A DNA stretch of 64,000 bases from Paraprevotella xylaniphila YIT 11841 (GCF_000205165.1 NZ_GL883886.1:141468-205467); one strand, 5' to 3'. Shown: positions 1-9,196, counted from the stretch's first letter. The notes: generated by a model not told the origin, from the letters alone. Translations and numbers: made by a program.

Positions 1-146
1 ATATCGAGCCGGGCGAGACGGCGAAGCTGAAAGTCACGGTGTTGGCTAAATATCTGAATAAAGTGAAGAGCAGCCCGCGCGTGTTGTTGATTACGAACGA
101 CCCGGCCCGCTCGAAAGAGATTATTACCGTAAACGTGAAGCAATAA
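1..146 (+). CDS. DUF1573-type protein, C-terminal fragment
   Basis: The window opens inside a gene read in the frame starting at base 3 and ending with TAA at 144-146. The last 47 residues include IEPGETAKLKV and end in ITVNVKQ. A glycine-proline turn followed by short beta strands, a 'TND' segment and a final strand is the pattern of the C-terminal end of DUF1573 beta-sandwich proteins, which are common exported proteins in Bacteroidota. The stop lies two bases before the meaB start, so the two may be co-transcribed. The family call rests on a short fragment and is an inference; the N-terminus is outside the window. Confidence 0.55.
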   Translation, partial: IEPGETAKLKVTVLAKYLNKVKSSPRVLLITNDPARSKEIITVNVKQ

Positions 147-148
147 AG

Positions 149-1255
149 ATGACGGCTATGGAACATCCTGAGAACAGTGCGGAATATAAGGGGCTGACCG
201 TGAACAGCGGCGTAGCCCAACCTTCGATTGTGAACCCCTACCTGAAGCGTGGCCGGTACCGGCATCAGCAGATGTCGGCAGGGGATTATGTGGAAGGCAT
301 CCTGAAAGGGGACGTGACGGTGCTCGGCCGGGCCGTGACGTTGGTAGAAAGTACGAACCCCGCCCATCAGGCCGTGGCGCAGGAAGTGATAGAAAAGTGC
401 CTGCCCCATGCCGGGCATTCCATTCGCGTGGGCATCAGCGGGGTGCCCGGTGCCGGGAAAAGTACGAGTATCGACGCTTTCGGTATCCATGTGTTGCAGG
501 AGTACGGAGGCAAATTGGCCGTGTTGGCCATCGATCCGAGCAGCGAGCGAAGCAAAGGGAGCATTTTGGGCGACAAGACCCGTATGGAGAAACTGGCCGT
601 GCATCCTGACTCTTTTATCCGTCCCAGTCCCTCGGCCGGTTCGTTAGGTGGCGTGGCCCGCAAGACGCGTGAGACGATCATCCTGTGCGAGGCCGCCGGT
701 TTCGACAAGATTTTCGTGGAGACGGTGGGCGTGGGACAGAGCGAAACGGCCTGTCATTCCATGGTAGACTTCTTCCTGCTCATCCAGTTGGCCGGTACGG
801 GAGATGAGTTGCAAGGCATCAAACGCGGGATCATGGAGATGGCCGACGGCATCGTCATCAACAAATGCGACGGGAACAACGTGGACAAGTGCCAGTTGGC
901 CGCTACGCAGTTCCGCAATGCGTTGCACCTGTTCCCGGCTCCTGAAAGCGGGTGGACACCACAAGTGCTGACCTATTCCGGCTTTTACAATTTGGGCGTG
1001 AAGGAGATTTGGGACATGGTGTACCGCTATATGGATTTTGTGAAAGGGAACGGATATTTTGAACACCGGCGCAACGAGCAGTCCAAATACTGGATGTATG
1101 AGACCATCAACGAGCAGTTGCGCAACAGTTTTTTCCAGAACGGACAAATTGTATCCCGTCTGGCCGAAGCCGAAGCCATGGTGTTGTCGGGACGGCAAAC
1201 CTCTTTCGTGGCAGCCAAACAGTTGCTCGATGAATATTTCGCCTCGCTCCGGTGA
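149..1255 (+). CDS. meaB: MeaB, methylmalonyl-CoA mutase-associated GTPase
   Basis: A 368-residue G3E-family P-loop GTPase that loads adenosylcobalamin on methylmalonyl-CoA mutase and protects it from inactivation. Visible motifs are the P-loop GVPGAGKS (residues 98-105), the G3-like ETVGVGQSE (191-199) and the guanine-specificity motif NKCD (238-241). Length and the C-terminal dimerisation helices fit MeaB/ArgK. The ATG at 149 sits just after the preceding stop; a second ATG at 158 is possible. Its partner mutase genes are 40 kb away at 41.2-45.3 kb rather than adjacent as in many bacteria. Strong call; direct arginine/ornithine transport kinase function (the old ArgK name) is not supported. 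Confidence 0.93.
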   Translation: MTAMEHPENSAEYKGLTVNSGVAQPSIVNPYLKRGRYRHQQMSAGDYVEGILKGDVTVLGRAVTLVESTNPAHQAVAQEVIEKCLPHAGHSIRVGISGVPGAGKSTSIDAFGIHVLQEYGGKLAVLAIDPSSERSKGSILGDKTRMEKLAVHPDSFIRPSPSAGSLGGVARKTRETIILCEAAGFDKIFVETVGVGQSETACHSMVDFFLLIQLAGTGDELQGIKRGIMEMADGIVINKCDGNNVDKCQLAATQFRNALHLFPAPESGWTPQVLTYSGFYNLGVKEIWDMVYRYMDFVKGNGYFEHRRNEQSKYWMYETINEQLRNSFFQNGQIVSRLAEAEAMVLSGRQTSFVAAKQLLDEYFASLR

Positions 1256-1272
1256 GCGGAGATGGCGCGTAG

Positions 1273-1315
1273 AAAACAGCCGGGACAGATGTGTGGCATC
1301 CGTCCCGGCTGTTTT
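1273..1315. terminator. Bidirectional terminator between meaB and ispH
   Basis: The arms 1273-1286 and 1302-1315 are perfectly complementary (core AGCCGGGAC / GTCCCGGCT), flanked by an A run on one side and a T run on the other, so the hairpin can stop transcription of the convergent meaB and ispH genes in both directions. Confidence 0.85.
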
Positions 1316-1346
1316 TATTATGGACAGGAAGCCCCGTCCTGTGTGT

Positions 1347-2213
1347 TTACGGTTGCATCCGCTTCCGGATGGCTTCGGCGCATTCCTCCATCAGCCACTT
1401 CGGAGTGGACGTGGCCCCGCAAATGCCTACCGAACGGCAGTCCTCCAACCAGACGAAATCAATCTCCGACGCGGCATCTACCAAATACGAGCGCGGGTTC
1501 ACGCTCCGGCATTCGTCATACAAGACCTTCCCGTTGGAACTCTTTTTGCCGCACACGAAGAGAATCACATCGTGGCGTGTGGCGAAATCGCGGATGTGCG
1601 GCATGCGGTTGGCCACTTGGCGGCAGATGGTGTCGTAGTAACGGAAGGTGGCTGTGGGAGAGATGTGCGCGCCGATGTATTCCACGATTTTCCGGAAACC
1701 CTCCAACGGTTTGGTGGTTTGCGAATACAGGCAAATGTCCCGGTTGAAATCCAGTTTGTCCACTTCTTCCGGCGATTCGATGACGATGGCCTTGCCATCG
1801 GTCTGTCCCACGAGACCGAGCACTTCGGCATGGCCGTTCTTTCCGTAGATGACGATTTGTTTGCTTTCCGTGCCCCCCGCCTGGTATTCCTTTTTGATGC
1901 GTTCCTGTAAGTGAAGTACCACAGGGCAGGTCGCATCTATGATTTCAATCCCGTTGGTTTCGGCTTGCCCGTACGTGGCCGGAGGCTCGCCGTGGGCACG
2001 CAAGAGCACTTTGGCGTGGTGCAAGGTCGAGAACGTGGCGTGGTCGATGGTGATGAGGCCGAGTTTTTTCAGGCGGTCGCATTCCTTGCCGTTGTGCACG
2101 ATGTCGCCCAGACAGTAGAGCGTGGCTCCCCGTGCCAACTCTTCTTCCGCCTTGTTGATGGCGCGGGTCACGCCGAAGCAGAAACCCGACCCTTGGTCTA
2201 TCTCTATCTTCAT
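1347..2213 (-). CDS. ispH: IspH, 4-hydroxy-3-methylbut-2-enyl diphosphate reductase
   Basis: Final enzyme of the MEP isoprenoid pathway, a cytosolic 4Fe-4S protein making IPP and DMAPP from HMBPP. The 288-residue protein has the three cluster cysteines in their normal contexts: C12 in GFCFGV, C96 in DATCPVV and C197 in TICRQV, plus the histidines in VHN (40) and RAHGEPP (74) and the C-terminal GATSTPKWLMEE segment. Length is typical. It is last in a leftward series porQ-cmk-ispH; the 212-base gap to cmk holds a repeat element. A polyprenyl diphosphate synthase that uses the products lies at 5.2 kb. Confidence 0.95.
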   Translation of the reverse strand: MKIEIDQGSGFCFGVTRAINKAEEELARGATLYCLGDIVHNGKECDRLKKLGLITIDHATFSTLHHAKVLLRAHGEPPATYGQAETNGIEIIDATCPVVLHLQERIKKEYQAGGTESKQIVIYGKNGHAEVLGLVGQTDGKAIVIESPEEVDKLDFNRDICLYSQTTKPLEGFRKIVEYIGAHISPTATFRYYDTICRQVANRMPHIRDFATRHDVILFVCGKKSSNGKVLYDECRSVNPRSYLVDAASEIDFVWLEDCRSVGICGATSTPKWLMEECAEAIRKRMQP

Positions 2214-2320
2214 TTGTAAAAATCCTTTAAGCTTTAAGCACTGTACCGTACAGTCCCTTTTCCCGTTTTGCTGAAGTTATCGTTTCGTTCTGCTCCGAAT
2301 GGAAAATCAATCGAAGCAGA

Positions 2321-2367
2321 ATGATTTTTCAATCTCAGGAGATTGATTTTTCATTCTCAGTAGATTT
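2321..2367. repeat. Palindromic intergenic repeat, copy A
   Basis: Contains CAATCTCAGGAGATTG (arms CAATCTC/GAGATTG with a two-base centre) followed by ATTTTTC, then TCTCAGTAGATTT. Bases 2330-2352 are identical to 54287-54309; 2321-2338 are identical to 26935-26952; 2355-2367 are identical to 54268-54280. It lies between ispH and cmk in the ispH leader. No coding capacity is evident. See the repeat finding. Confidence 0.7.
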
Positions 2368-2425
2368 TTTAGCCAGATTTATCTTGTTGGTATGCAACGG
2401 TTTGCATATTTTTATAGAATACTCT

Positions 2426-3118
2426 TTATTCCGCTTCGGTAGCTTTTCGGAACTGGGCTGCAAGCCATTCCTTTTGTTCGGAAATCGTCATGTGGCTGTT
2501 GTCCAGTTCTATGGCGTCGTCGGCCTTACGGAGCGGACTTACGGTGCGGCTTGTGTCTATCCGGTCGCGTTCTTTCACGTTTTCCAGGATTTCCTCGTAA
2601 CTGCCTTCTTCCCCTTTGGCCTGTAATTCGTCATAGCGGCGTCGGGCACGGATTTCGGGAGAGGCGGTCACGAATATTTTGAGTTCGGCATCGGGGAACA
2701 CCGTCGTGCCGATGTCCCGTCCGTCCATGACGATACCTTTTTCCCGTCCCATCTGTTGTTGGAGGCTGACCATGGCCTCGCGCACGAAATCGAGTGCAGC
2801 CACGATGCTGACTTTGGACGATACGGCCAGCGTACGGATGTCGTCTTCCACCAACGCCCCGTCTAGATAGGTTTGCGGCCTTCCTGTCTCGGGATTGAGC
2901 TTAAAAGAGATGTTCAGGTGCGGAAGGGCGGTTTTCAGGTGGTCGGTGTCTACCTCGTCTCCGTGGAATAGCCCATGCCGGAGGCAGTAGAGCGTGACGG
3001 CACGGTACATGGCACCGCTGTCAATGTAAATATAGCCTATTTCGCGAGCTAAATCTTTGGCCATCGTGCTTTTCCCGCAAGAGGAAAAACCGTCTATGGC
3101 AATCGTGATTTTTTTCAT
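2426..3118 (-). CDS. cmk: Cmk, cytidylate kinase
   Basis: Phosphorylates CMP and dCMP to the diphosphates with ATP. The 230-residue protein starts [18 protein letters not shown], with the P-loop GFSSCGKST at residues 10-18, then the CMP-binding SGAMYRA, GRDIGT (VMDGRDIGT) and RARRRYDEL lid segments, the usual order for bacterial Cmk. The frame is open to 3280, but translation from there would add 54 low-complexity residues and overlap porQ, so the ATG at 3118 is chosen. It lies 53 bases after porQ. A second, distinct cytidylate-kinase-like protein is at 47.8 kb. Confidence 0.94.
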   Translation of the reverse strand: MKKITIAIDGFSSCGKSTMAKDLAREIGYIYIDSGAMYRAVTLYCLRHGLFHGDEVDTDHLKTALPHLNISFKLNPETGRPQTYLDGALVEDDIRTLAVSSKVSIVAALDFVREAMVSLQQQMGREKGIVMDGRDIGTTVFPDAELKIFVTASPEIRARRRYDELQAKGEEGSYEEILENVKERDRIDTSRTVSPLRKADDAIELDNSHMTISEQKEWLAAQFRKATEAE

Positions 3119-3171
3119 GTCGTTCTGTATATTATAATAATGTATAAGCTGAAATGGGGACTTGGCTGTCC

Positions 3172-4146
3172 TTACAGGCGGTAGGACGCGTTGAAGACGA
3201 AAGACGGGGCGGACAGGTGGTACTGGGCGTATGCCAGTCCGAAACCGAAACGGGAAAGCAGGATGCCCGCACCGGCACAAAGACCGGCGGCGTGGGAAGA
3301 GCCTGCCGCCTTCATTTCATTGGCTTTCCGGAAGTTGTAACCTAAGGACAGGTACATGTAGTCGGTAGGCAGGAAATCCACGCCCGCTGCCAGATGGTTC
3401 ATAAGCATCTTGCCTGTAGACAACTCTTCGCCCGATGCGAAATAGTAATCCTTGTCCCATCGTGTCAGGTCTACGAGGGTGACGGACACGCGGAATGGGG
3501 CGTGGTCGAATCCTTTCGTAAAACCGATTTGCATGGAAAAGGGCAGTTTTTCGTGGATTTCACCGAATGCTTTTACCTGTCCGCCCAGGTTGCGCGCTAC
3601 GGCCGACAACGAGAAATCCGTATTCTCGTTGTAGTAATTTACGCCCAAGTCTACGGCCAGTGCCACGGATGAGTAGTCGCCGTATTTCGAATAGATGAAC
3701 TTGCCCGTGGCACCACCGGCCCACCGGTCGTTCAGGTTGTAGGCATACATTCCGCTCAAAGCCATGTCCATGGCCGAGAAAGAGCCCACGGTGACGTTGT
3801 CGGCCGTGATTTCGTCCATGGTGCCGTAGTGGGCATATTGTGCCGTGACGCCCATTGTGGAACGTTCTCCCAATATCTTGACAAACGCCGCGCTCCCCAC
3901 GTTACACCCTTGCAGGTAAGTCATGAAGTTGAGATTCAGCGTCTTGTCGCTCACGGAACTGAGCAGTGCGGGGTTGCTGAAGACGAGCGACGCGTCATCC
4001 TCTATCAGGGAGATGTTGCGCCCGCCCAAAGCCGTGGAATGTGCGGACACGGGCATTTCCAAAAAGTTGAACACGGAGTTGCTTTCTTGGGCATGTGACG
4101 CGGCGGCAAGCAGGATATATAATGCTAAAATAAGCTTTTTCGTCAT
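3172..4146 (-). CDS. porQ: PorQ-like type IX secretion system protein
   Basis: A 324-residue outer-membrane beta-barrel protein of the PorV/PorQ type. Residues 1-19 form a signal peptide ending in ASHAQ. The N-terminal signature [20 protein letters not shown] followed by PALL is characteristic of PorQ, the rest is a series of short amphipathic strands, and the chain ends in an aromatic-rich strand with terminal YRL. PorQ is a component of the T9SS attachment complex that handles cargo at the cell surface. The order porQ-cmk-ispH is one I recall from other Bacteroidota (not checked). A TATCTTTG motif on the minus strand (4166-4173) precedes it. It could instead be a PorV paralogue, but length and context favour PorQ. 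Confidence 0.75.
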   Translation of the reverse strand: MTKKLILALYILLAAASHAQESNSVFNFLEMPVSAHSTALGGRNISLIEDDASLVFSNPALLSSVSDKTLNLNFMTYLQGCNVGSAAFVKILGERSTMGVTAQYAHYGTMDEITADNVTVGSFSAMDMALSGMYAYNLNDRWAGGATGKFIYSKYGDYSSVALAVDLGVNYYNENTDFSLSAVARNLGGQVKAFGEIHEKLPFSMQIGFTKGFDHAPFRVSVTLVDLTRWDKDYYFASGEELSTGKMLMNHLAAGVDFLPTDYMYLSLGYNFRKANEMKAAGSSHAAGLCAGAGILLSRFGFGLAYAQYHLSAPSFVFNASYRL

Positions 4147-4165
4147 CTGGAATGAATTTTGTGGC

Positions 4166-4173
4166 CAAAGATA
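4166..4173 (-). promoter_or_regulatory. Bacteroidota -7 promoter element for porQ
   Basis: CAAAGATA on the plus strand reads TATCTTTG (TAnnTTTG) towards porQ, 19 bases before its ATG. No good -33 element was found. Confidence 0.5.
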
Positions 4174-4337
4174 CGGATTTTCTGAAATATCTGATTATAT
4201 TTGCGCAATAATTCCGTATGGGGATACCGTTATGCAGATATAACGTGGAAAAGTCCGATTTAGGGTGTAGAACGAAAAAAAATGTGAGATTGGAAAAAAA
4301 ATGGGGTGAAGCGCATGAGTATATAAAAAAAATGTGC

Positions 4338-4345
4338 TACTTTTG
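4338..4345 (+). promoter_or_regulatory. Promoter element for tonB
   Basis: TACTTTTG matches the Bacteroidota -7 consensus TAnnTTTG and lies 37 bases before the tonB ATG. A second match, TATATTTG at 4196-4203, could give a longer transcript. Confidence 0.55.
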
Positions 4346-4382
4346 CCCTTGCATGAAGAATACGTAAAAAGCTAAATATAAT

Positions 4383-5093
4383 ATGGAAATTAAAAAATCA
4401 TTGAGCGCGGATCTCGAAGGCAAGAAAGGCACCGGATTACTGATGGGCTTTGTCTTGGCTCTTTCGGCCATGTTTGTCGCATTCGAGTGGACACAGCATG
4501 ACAAGAAGGTTATTGAAACGGAACCTGTATTCACGGCGGCGATTGAGGAGGACATGATTCCCATCACGCAGCAGCCCGAAGTGGTGGCGCCCCCCCCGGC
4601 TGCGGCCCCGAAAATTGCTGAAATCATCAATATCGTGGACAACGAAACGGAATTGGTGGAGGAGGAAGTGGAAACTTCCGAGGAAGTGAACCAAGCCATT
4701 GTGACGACTCCGGGTACGGGTACAACGGCCGTGGCTACGGGACCGGTAGGCCCTGTGGTGGAAGAAGTGGACGAAAACCAGATTTATGACATCGTGGAGG
4801 AGAATCCTCGTTTCCCCGGTGGTGAAGAAGCTTGTATGAAGTGGTTGTCCGACAACATCAAGTATCCCCCTATTTGTGTGGAGCAAGGTATTCAGGGACG
4901 TGTATACGCTCAGTTCGTGGTGAACAAGGACGGTTCCATTGTGGATATCAAGATTGTGCGCAGTCCGGATCCTTATCTGTCAAAGGAAGCAGAACGCGTG
5001 TTGAAGATGATGCCGAAGTGGAGTCCTGGTAAGCAGAGAGGTAAACCGGTGCGTGTGAAATTCTCATTGCCGGTGATGTTCAGATTGCAATAA
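4383..5093 (+). CDS. tonB: TonB, energy transducer
   Basis: A 236-residue inner-membrane protein that carries proton-motive energy to outer-membrane TonB-dependent (SusC-type) transporters. Residues about 18-36 (GLLMGFVLALSAMFVAFEW) form the single membrane anchor. An acidic, proline-containing periplasmic spacer follows, and the TonB C-terminal domain occupies about 140-236, with FPGGEEACMKWLSDNIKYPP, VYAQFVVNKDGSI and PVRVKFSLPV. It is a free-standing gene with its own promoter and terminator; the ExbB/ExbD-type genes are 2 kb downstream. A broken relative lies at 14.7 kb. Confidence 0.9.
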   Translation: MEIKKSLSADLEGKKGTGLLMGFVLALSAMFVAFEWTQHDKKVIETEPVFTAAIEEDMIPITQQPEVVAPPPAAAPKIAEIINIVDNETELVEEEVETSEEVNQAIVTTPGTGTTAVATGPVGPVVEEVDENQIYDIVEENPRFPGGEEACMKWLSDNIKYPPICVEQGIQGRVYAQFVVNKDGSIVDIKIVRSPDPYLSKEAERVLKMMPKWSPGKQRGKPVRVKFSLPVMFRLQ

Positions 5094-5111
5094 TATAAGA
5101 TGTATAATATT

Positions 5112-5140
5112 AAGGAGGCTGCTCACGGCAGCCTCCTTTT
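5112..5140 (+). terminator. Terminator after tonB
   Basis: AAGGAGGCTGC (5112-5122) pairs perfectly with GCAGCCTCCTT (5128-5138) and is followed by TTTT. Confidence 0.85.
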
Positions 5141-5156
5141 GTGAGAAACATAGCCT

Positions 5157-6140
5157 ATGTATAATTGGAAAGAAGTTTTAGACTACATTAACGGCGAGAT
5201 AGCCGGAATGTCTTTCGAGCGTCAGCCTGCAGAACTCTACGAACCGATTCGTTACGTCCTTTCGATGGGAGGAAAACGCATCCGGCCGGTATTGATGCTG
5301 ATGGCTTATAACCTGTATAAGGAAAAGGTTGAGGAAATCGGTTTCCAAGCCGTGGCCATCGAAATTTATCATAATTATACGTTGCTGCACGATGATTTGA
5401 TGGATAGGGCCGATATGCGGCGGGGCATGGCTACCGTGCATAAGAAATGGGATGACAATGCCGCGATATTGAGCGGGGACTCCATGTTGGTCATGGCTTA
5501 CCGCTACATGCAGCAGGGGTGTCCGGCTGAACATCTGGGAGACGTTATGAGTTTGTTTACGGAAACTGCCCTCGAAATCGGAGAAGGGCAGCAATACGAT
5601 ATGGAATTTGAGGCTCGTGCGGATGTCAGCGAAGAGGAATATATAGAAATGATTCGCTTGAAAACGTCCGTGTTGTTGGCTTGTGCGCTGAAAATCGGTG
5701 CATGGTTGGGGGGCGCTCCCCGGCAGGATGCGGAACTCCTTTATCGTTTCGGCGAGAACCTCGGCCTGGCTTTCCAGTTGCAGGACGATTATTTGGACGT
5801 ATATGGTGACCCGGCGGTTTTCGGTAAGAAAATAGGAGGGGATATCCTGTGTAACAAGAAGACCTATATGCTGATTAACGCGTTGGGACGTGCTTTGCCT
5901 GCCGACCGGGAACGGTTGGAACAGTGGCTGAAGAAAGAGGAAGGAACTTATGTCCCGGAAGAAAAGATAGCCGCAGTGACAGCATTGTATAACAAGATGG
6001 GTATCCGTGCCTTGTGTGACGAGAAAATCCGTTTTTATTATGAACGGGCCCGTGAAATTCTGGACAAGGTAAATTTACCCGAGGAGCGGAAGGAACCTTT
6101 GTGGGAGATGGCGCAAAGTTTGTTGAATCGGAAGTCTTGA
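5157..6140 (+). CDS. Polyprenyl diphosphate synthase (FPP/GGPP type)
   Basis: Trans-isoprenyl diphosphate synthase that condenses IPP with allylic diphosphates. The 327-residue all-helical protein has GGKRIRP (38-44), the first aspartate-rich motif DDLMD (79-83) and the second DDYLD (210-214). The residue five places before the first motif is tyrosine (Y74); an aromatic residue there usually limits products to short chains (C15-C20), so a farnesyl or geranylgeranyl product is inferred rather than a long quinone chain. It starts at the ATG directly after the tonB terminator and is followed after 19 bases by tatD, probably in the same transcript. Confidence 0.88.
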   Translation: MYNWKEVLDYINGEIAGMSFERQPAELYEPIRYVLSMGGKRIRPVLMLMAYNLYKEKVEEIGFQAVAIEIYHNYTLLHDDLMDRADMRRGMATVHKKWDDNAAILSGDSMLVMAYRYMQQGCPAEHLGDVMSLFTETALEIGEGQQYDMEFEARADVSEEEYIEMIRLKTSVLLACALKIGAWLGGAPRQDAELLYRFGENLGLAFQLQDDYLDVYGDPAVFGKKIGGDILCNKKTYMLINALGRALPADRERLEQWLKKEEGTYVPEEKIAAVTALYNKMGIRALCDEKIRFYYERAREILDKVNLPEERKEPLWEMAQSLLNRKS

Positions 6141-6159
6141 AGGAGCGGGGAAGTCGGTG

Positions 6160-6942
6160 ATGAGAATAATTGATACGCATGCCCATTTGTTTGACGAGGT
6201 TTTTGCCGGAGATTTGGAGGAGGTGGTTTCCCGTGCCTTGCAGAACGATGTGGAAAAGGTGTTTCTCCCCAACATAGACGAGTCGACGATTCCTGCCATG
6301 TTGGACTTGTGCACGGGGCATCCGGGCTTTTTTTATCCGATGTTGGGGCTTCACCCCACGGAAGTGAGGGCAGATTATCGCGAGGTGCTCGGGCGTATGG
6401 AGGCACTGCTGCAAGCCGGCCATCCTTTTATAGGTATCGGCGAAGTGGGATTGGACTATTATTGGGATAGTACTTATTATAAGGAACAACAAGAAGCATT
6501 CCGTTGTCAAGTGGAGTGGTCGTTAGCCTACGGGCTACCTTTGATGATTCATTCCCGTTCGGCACAAAAAGAACTGGTGGACGTGCTCGCTCCTTTTCGT
6601 ACGAGAGGGGTTGGGGGAGTTTTCCATAGCTTTGGCGGCACGGCGGAAGAGGCGCGGGAGTTGCTTTCATTCGAAGGATTCATGATAGGTATCAATGGTG
6701 TGCTGACTTTTAAAAAATCCGCCTTGCCGGAAGTGTTGCGGCAGATACCAATAGAACGGGTGGTGTTGGAAACCGATGCTCCTTATCTGTCGCCGGTTCC
6801 TCGCCGGGGCAAAAGGAACGAAAGCGCATATATCCGGCACACGTTGGTGAAAGTGGCGGAAGTTTACGGTTTGCCGGTGGAAACGGTTGCCGGACAAACG
6901 TACGAAAATGCGTTGAAAATTTATTCAGGCGCCCGTAAATGA
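6160..6942 (+). CDS. TatD family metal-dependent hydrolase
   Basis: A 260-residue TIM-barrel amidohydrolase-superfamily protein of the TatD DNase group. Metal ligands are visible in order: DTHAHLF near the N-terminus, GEVGLDYYWD (glutamate), MIHSRSA, VFHSFGG (histidines) and ETDAPYLSP (aspartate). The start is the ATG at 6160; an overlapping in-frame GTG at 6157 is the alternative. A ribosome-site-like AGGAG lies about 15 bases upstream. Family members are 3'-5' exonucleases or deoxyribonucleases of uncertain cellular role; this one follows the polyprenyl synthase as a likely second gene of an operon. Confidence 0.88.
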   Translation: MRIIDTHAHLFDEVFAGDLEEVVSRALQNDVEKVFLPNIDESTIPAMLDLCTGHPGFFYPMLGLHPTEVRADYREVLGRMEALLQAGHPFIGIGEVGLDYYWDSTYYKEQQEAFRCQVEWSLAYGLPLMIHSRSAQKELVDVLAPFRTRGVGGVFHSFGGTAEEARELLSFEGFMIGINGVLTFKKSALPEVLRQIPIERVVLETDAPYLSPVPRRGKRNESAYIRHTLVKVAEVYGLPVETVAGQTYENALKIYSGARK

Positions 6943-7091
6943 AGCCGTCGAAAGGTTAAAATTAAACTTTTTGTAGGATGAGACGAACTTTTTGGGCTGA
7001 GTATGGTGGTAGTCCGGAAAAAAAAGAATATTTTTGTACTCGAAAACGGAGGCATATCGTTTTTTTTTGTAACTTGCGCCCGTTTTGAGAA

Positions 7092-7179
7092 GGAGAGATG
7101 CTCGAGTGGCTGAAGAGGCACGCCTGGAAAGCGTGTATACGCCTAAAGCGTATCGGGGGTTCGAATCCCCCTCTCTCCG
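7092..7179 (+). tRNA. tRNA-Ser (anticodon GGA)
   Basis: An 88-base class II tRNA. The acceptor stem GGAGAGA (7092-7098) pairs with TCTCTCC (7172-7178) and the discriminator is G. The D-loop contains GTGGC, the anticodon loop CTGGAAA gives GGA, there is a long variable arm (TATACGC...GCGTAT) and the T-loop is GGGGGTTCGAATCCCCC. The 3' CCA is not encoded, as is usual for this phylum. Confidence 0.97.
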
Positions 7180-7238
7180 CTAAACATAAACGAGGAAATA
7201 ATAATAATTAATATTAATCTTAAAAAATTAGACACACA

Positions 7239-8087
7239 ATGAAAAAGTTATTTGCAATTATTGCGATGTTTGGAGTTTTTGCATTCGGTGCGACTCAGGC
7301 CATGATGGCACAGACTGACGAGGCCGCTGCTGCGGAATCGGATTCGGCTGCCACTATGGTAGACAGTGCGGCTGTAGACTCGGCTGCTGTAGATACGGCG
7401 GCTGTTGAGGCAATGGATGCTACGGAAGAAACCGTTGCACCGGTAGAAGAAGAAAGCTTCCACAAGGAATTGAAGACGAAGTTTATCGAAGGTGATGCTG
7501 GCTTCATGTCATTGGTTGCTATAGCCTTGGTGTTCGGTTTGGCTTTCTGCATCGAACGTATTATTTACTTGAGCTTGGCTGAAATCGATTCTAAGAAATT
7601 GATGGCTCAGATTGAGGAAAGACTGAATGCAGGTGATGTTGAAGGTGCAAAGACGATTTGCCGTAACACTCGCGGTCCTATTGCTTCTATCTGCTACCAG
7701 GGCTTAATGCGTTTCGATGACGGTGTGGAGGATGTAGAGCGTTCTATTACGGCATACGGTGCCGTGCAGGCCGGTTATTTGGAAAAAGGATGTTCTTGGA
7801 TTACCTTGTTTATTGCAATGGCACCGTCACTCGGGTTCTTGGGTACTGTGATTGGTATGGTGATGGCCTTCGACCAGATTCAGGCTGCAGGTGATATTTC
7901 CCCGACAGTCGTTGCAGGTGGTATGAAAGTGGCCTTGATCACAACTATCTTCGGTATTATTGTTGCATTGGTATTGCAGGTATTCTATAACTATATCCTT
8001 TCCAAAATTGAGGAAATCACTTCTAACATGGAAGAAGCTACTATTTCTTTGCTTGACATGTGCATGAAGTATAACTTGAAAAAATAA
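7239..8087 (+). CDS. exbB: ExbB/TolQ/MotA family proton-channel protein
   Basis: A 282-residue inner-membrane protein of the ExbB/TolQ/MotA family, the proton-channel subunit that powers TonB. It begins with a signal-like helix (residues 1-25, ending AMMAQ), then an alanine/aspartate/glutamate-rich low-complexity stretch (about 26-75). A first membrane helix (near 87-108), a cytoplasmic segment and two C-terminal helices (about 175-200 and 222-248) follow. GFLGTVIGMVMAF and the ALITTIFGIIVALVLQVFYN helix are the conserved MotA_ExbB core. It heads a four-gene cluster with a membrane protein and two ExbD proteins. The acidic N-terminal extension is longer than in E. coli ExbB. Confidence 0.88.
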   Translation: MKKLFAIIAMFGVFAFGATQAMMAQTDEAAAAESDSAATMVDSAAVDSAAVDTAAVEAMDATEETVAPVEEESFHKELKTKFIEGDAGFMSLVAIALVFGLAFCIERIIYLSLAEIDSKKLMAQIEERLNAGDVEGAKTICRNTRGPIASICYQGLMRFDDGVEDVERSITAYGAVQAGYLEKGCSWITLFIAMAPSLGFLGTVIGMVMAFDQIQAAGDISPTVVAGGMKVALITTIFGIIVALVLQVFYNYILSKIEEITSNMEEATISLLDMCMKYNLKK

Positions 8088-8095
8088 TTAGCAAT

Positions 8096-8581
8096 ATGGC
8101 AGCAAAGAAATATATGACGTCATATTATGTCCTGTATGCTTGCTTTGCAATCATCGTATTGTTTTTTGCGGCATTCTTCGGATATGGATATGATAATCCC
8201 GTAGGAGATTATAACGCTCCTGTTTGTACGGAAGGATTGATGTGGTTGATGTACGGCATGTTCGCTGTGACGTGTTTGTTAGCTCTTTGGAGTGTCATCC
8301 GCGGTGTTAAAATTTCCATGGGCTCTAAGGGTGGAGATATTAGCGGTGTGCCGGGTGCTAAAATCAGTGCTGTGTCTTTTGCGATTTTGGTACTTTCTTT
8401 GGTTATCGGTTGGGTGCTCGGAATGGGCGAAACTGAATTTACAGCGGCTGATGGAACCGTGACTTCAGCGACAATGGTAACAGTAACCGATATGTTTATG
8501 GTTTCCATTTATATCATGTTGTTATTGACTACTGTAGCTGTGGTTTTCAACATGTCCGGTATAATGAAGAGAAAGAAATAA
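8096..8581 (+). CDS. Four-helix membrane protein of the ExbBD cluster
   Basis: A 161-residue protein with about four predicted membrane helices (roughly residues 10-30, 48-68, 88-108 and 130-152) and a basic C-terminus MKRKK. No catalytic motif or named domain is recognised. It begins 8 bases after exbB stops and is followed 24 bases later by an ExbD gene, so it is almost certainly part of the same complex or at least the same transcript. A role as an accessory subunit of the TonB-energising motor is an inference from position only. Confidence 0.8.
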   Translation: MAAKKYMTSYYVLYACFAIIVLFFAAFFGYGYDNPVGDYNAPVCTEGLMWLMYGMFAVTCLLALWSVIRGVKISMGSKGGDISGVPGAKISAVSFAILVLSLVIGWVLGMGETEFTAADGTVTSATMVTVTDMFMVSIYIMLLLTTVAVVFNMSGIMKRKK

Positions 8582-8605
8582 GAAAAACGTCTAAAACGAT
8601 AAGGA

Positions 8606-9196
8606 ATGGCAAGAAAAAAAAGAAAAGTACCCGGACTGAACGCCAGTTCAACAGCGGATATTTCTTTCATATTGCTGATCTTCTTCCTCGTAACGACTTC
8701 AATGGATACGGATTCGGGATTGGCAAGACGTTTGCCGCCCCCTCCTGAAGATGAACAAGACGAGGCGCAGATAGACGTGAAAGAGAGAAATGTGTTGATG
8801 GTCAAGGTCAATGCTGCCGGGCAGTTAATGTGCGGGGGTGATTTCATTGAGATTACACAGCTGTGTGATAAAGTGAAAGAATTCGTCAAGAATGAAAACA
8901 ACAGTGCGACGATGCCAGAGAAGCACGCCAAGAATATTCCTTTGTTGGGGGTATGCGCTGTGACAGACAAGCATGTGATTTCAGTGCAGACAGACCGTGG
9001 TACGAGCTATAATGTGTATTTCCAAGTGCAGAATGAATTGGTACGAGCTTATAATGAGTTGCGTGATGAGTTGAGCAAAGCTAAGTTCGGAAGAGTTTAC
9101 AGTGCTTTGGATGATGAGCATCAAGCTGCAATTCGTGAGTATTATCCGCAGAAGATTTCTGAGGCAGAACCTAAAAATTATGGAGGAAATGACTGA
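8606..9196 (+). CDS. exbD: ExbD/TolR family protein (first copy)
   Basis: A 196-residue ExbD-type subunit with a short basic cytoplasmic N-terminus (MARKKRK), one membrane helix with the essential aspartate D18 in STADISFILLIFFLVTT, a proline-rich linker (RRLPPPP) and a periplasmic domain. It is longer than E. coli ExbD (141 residues) because of a C-terminal extension. It overlaps the next exbD by one base (TGATG), indicating translational coupling. Confidence 0.88.
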   Translation: MARKKRKVPGLNASSTADISFILLIFFLVTTSMDTDSGLARRLPPPPEDEQDEAQIDVKERNVLMVKVNAAGQLMCGGDFIEITQLCDKVKEFVKNENNSATMPEKHAKNIPLLGVCAVTDKHVISVQTDRGTSYNVYFQVQNELVRAYNELRDELSKAKFGRVYSALDDEHQAAIREYYPQKISEAEPKNYGGND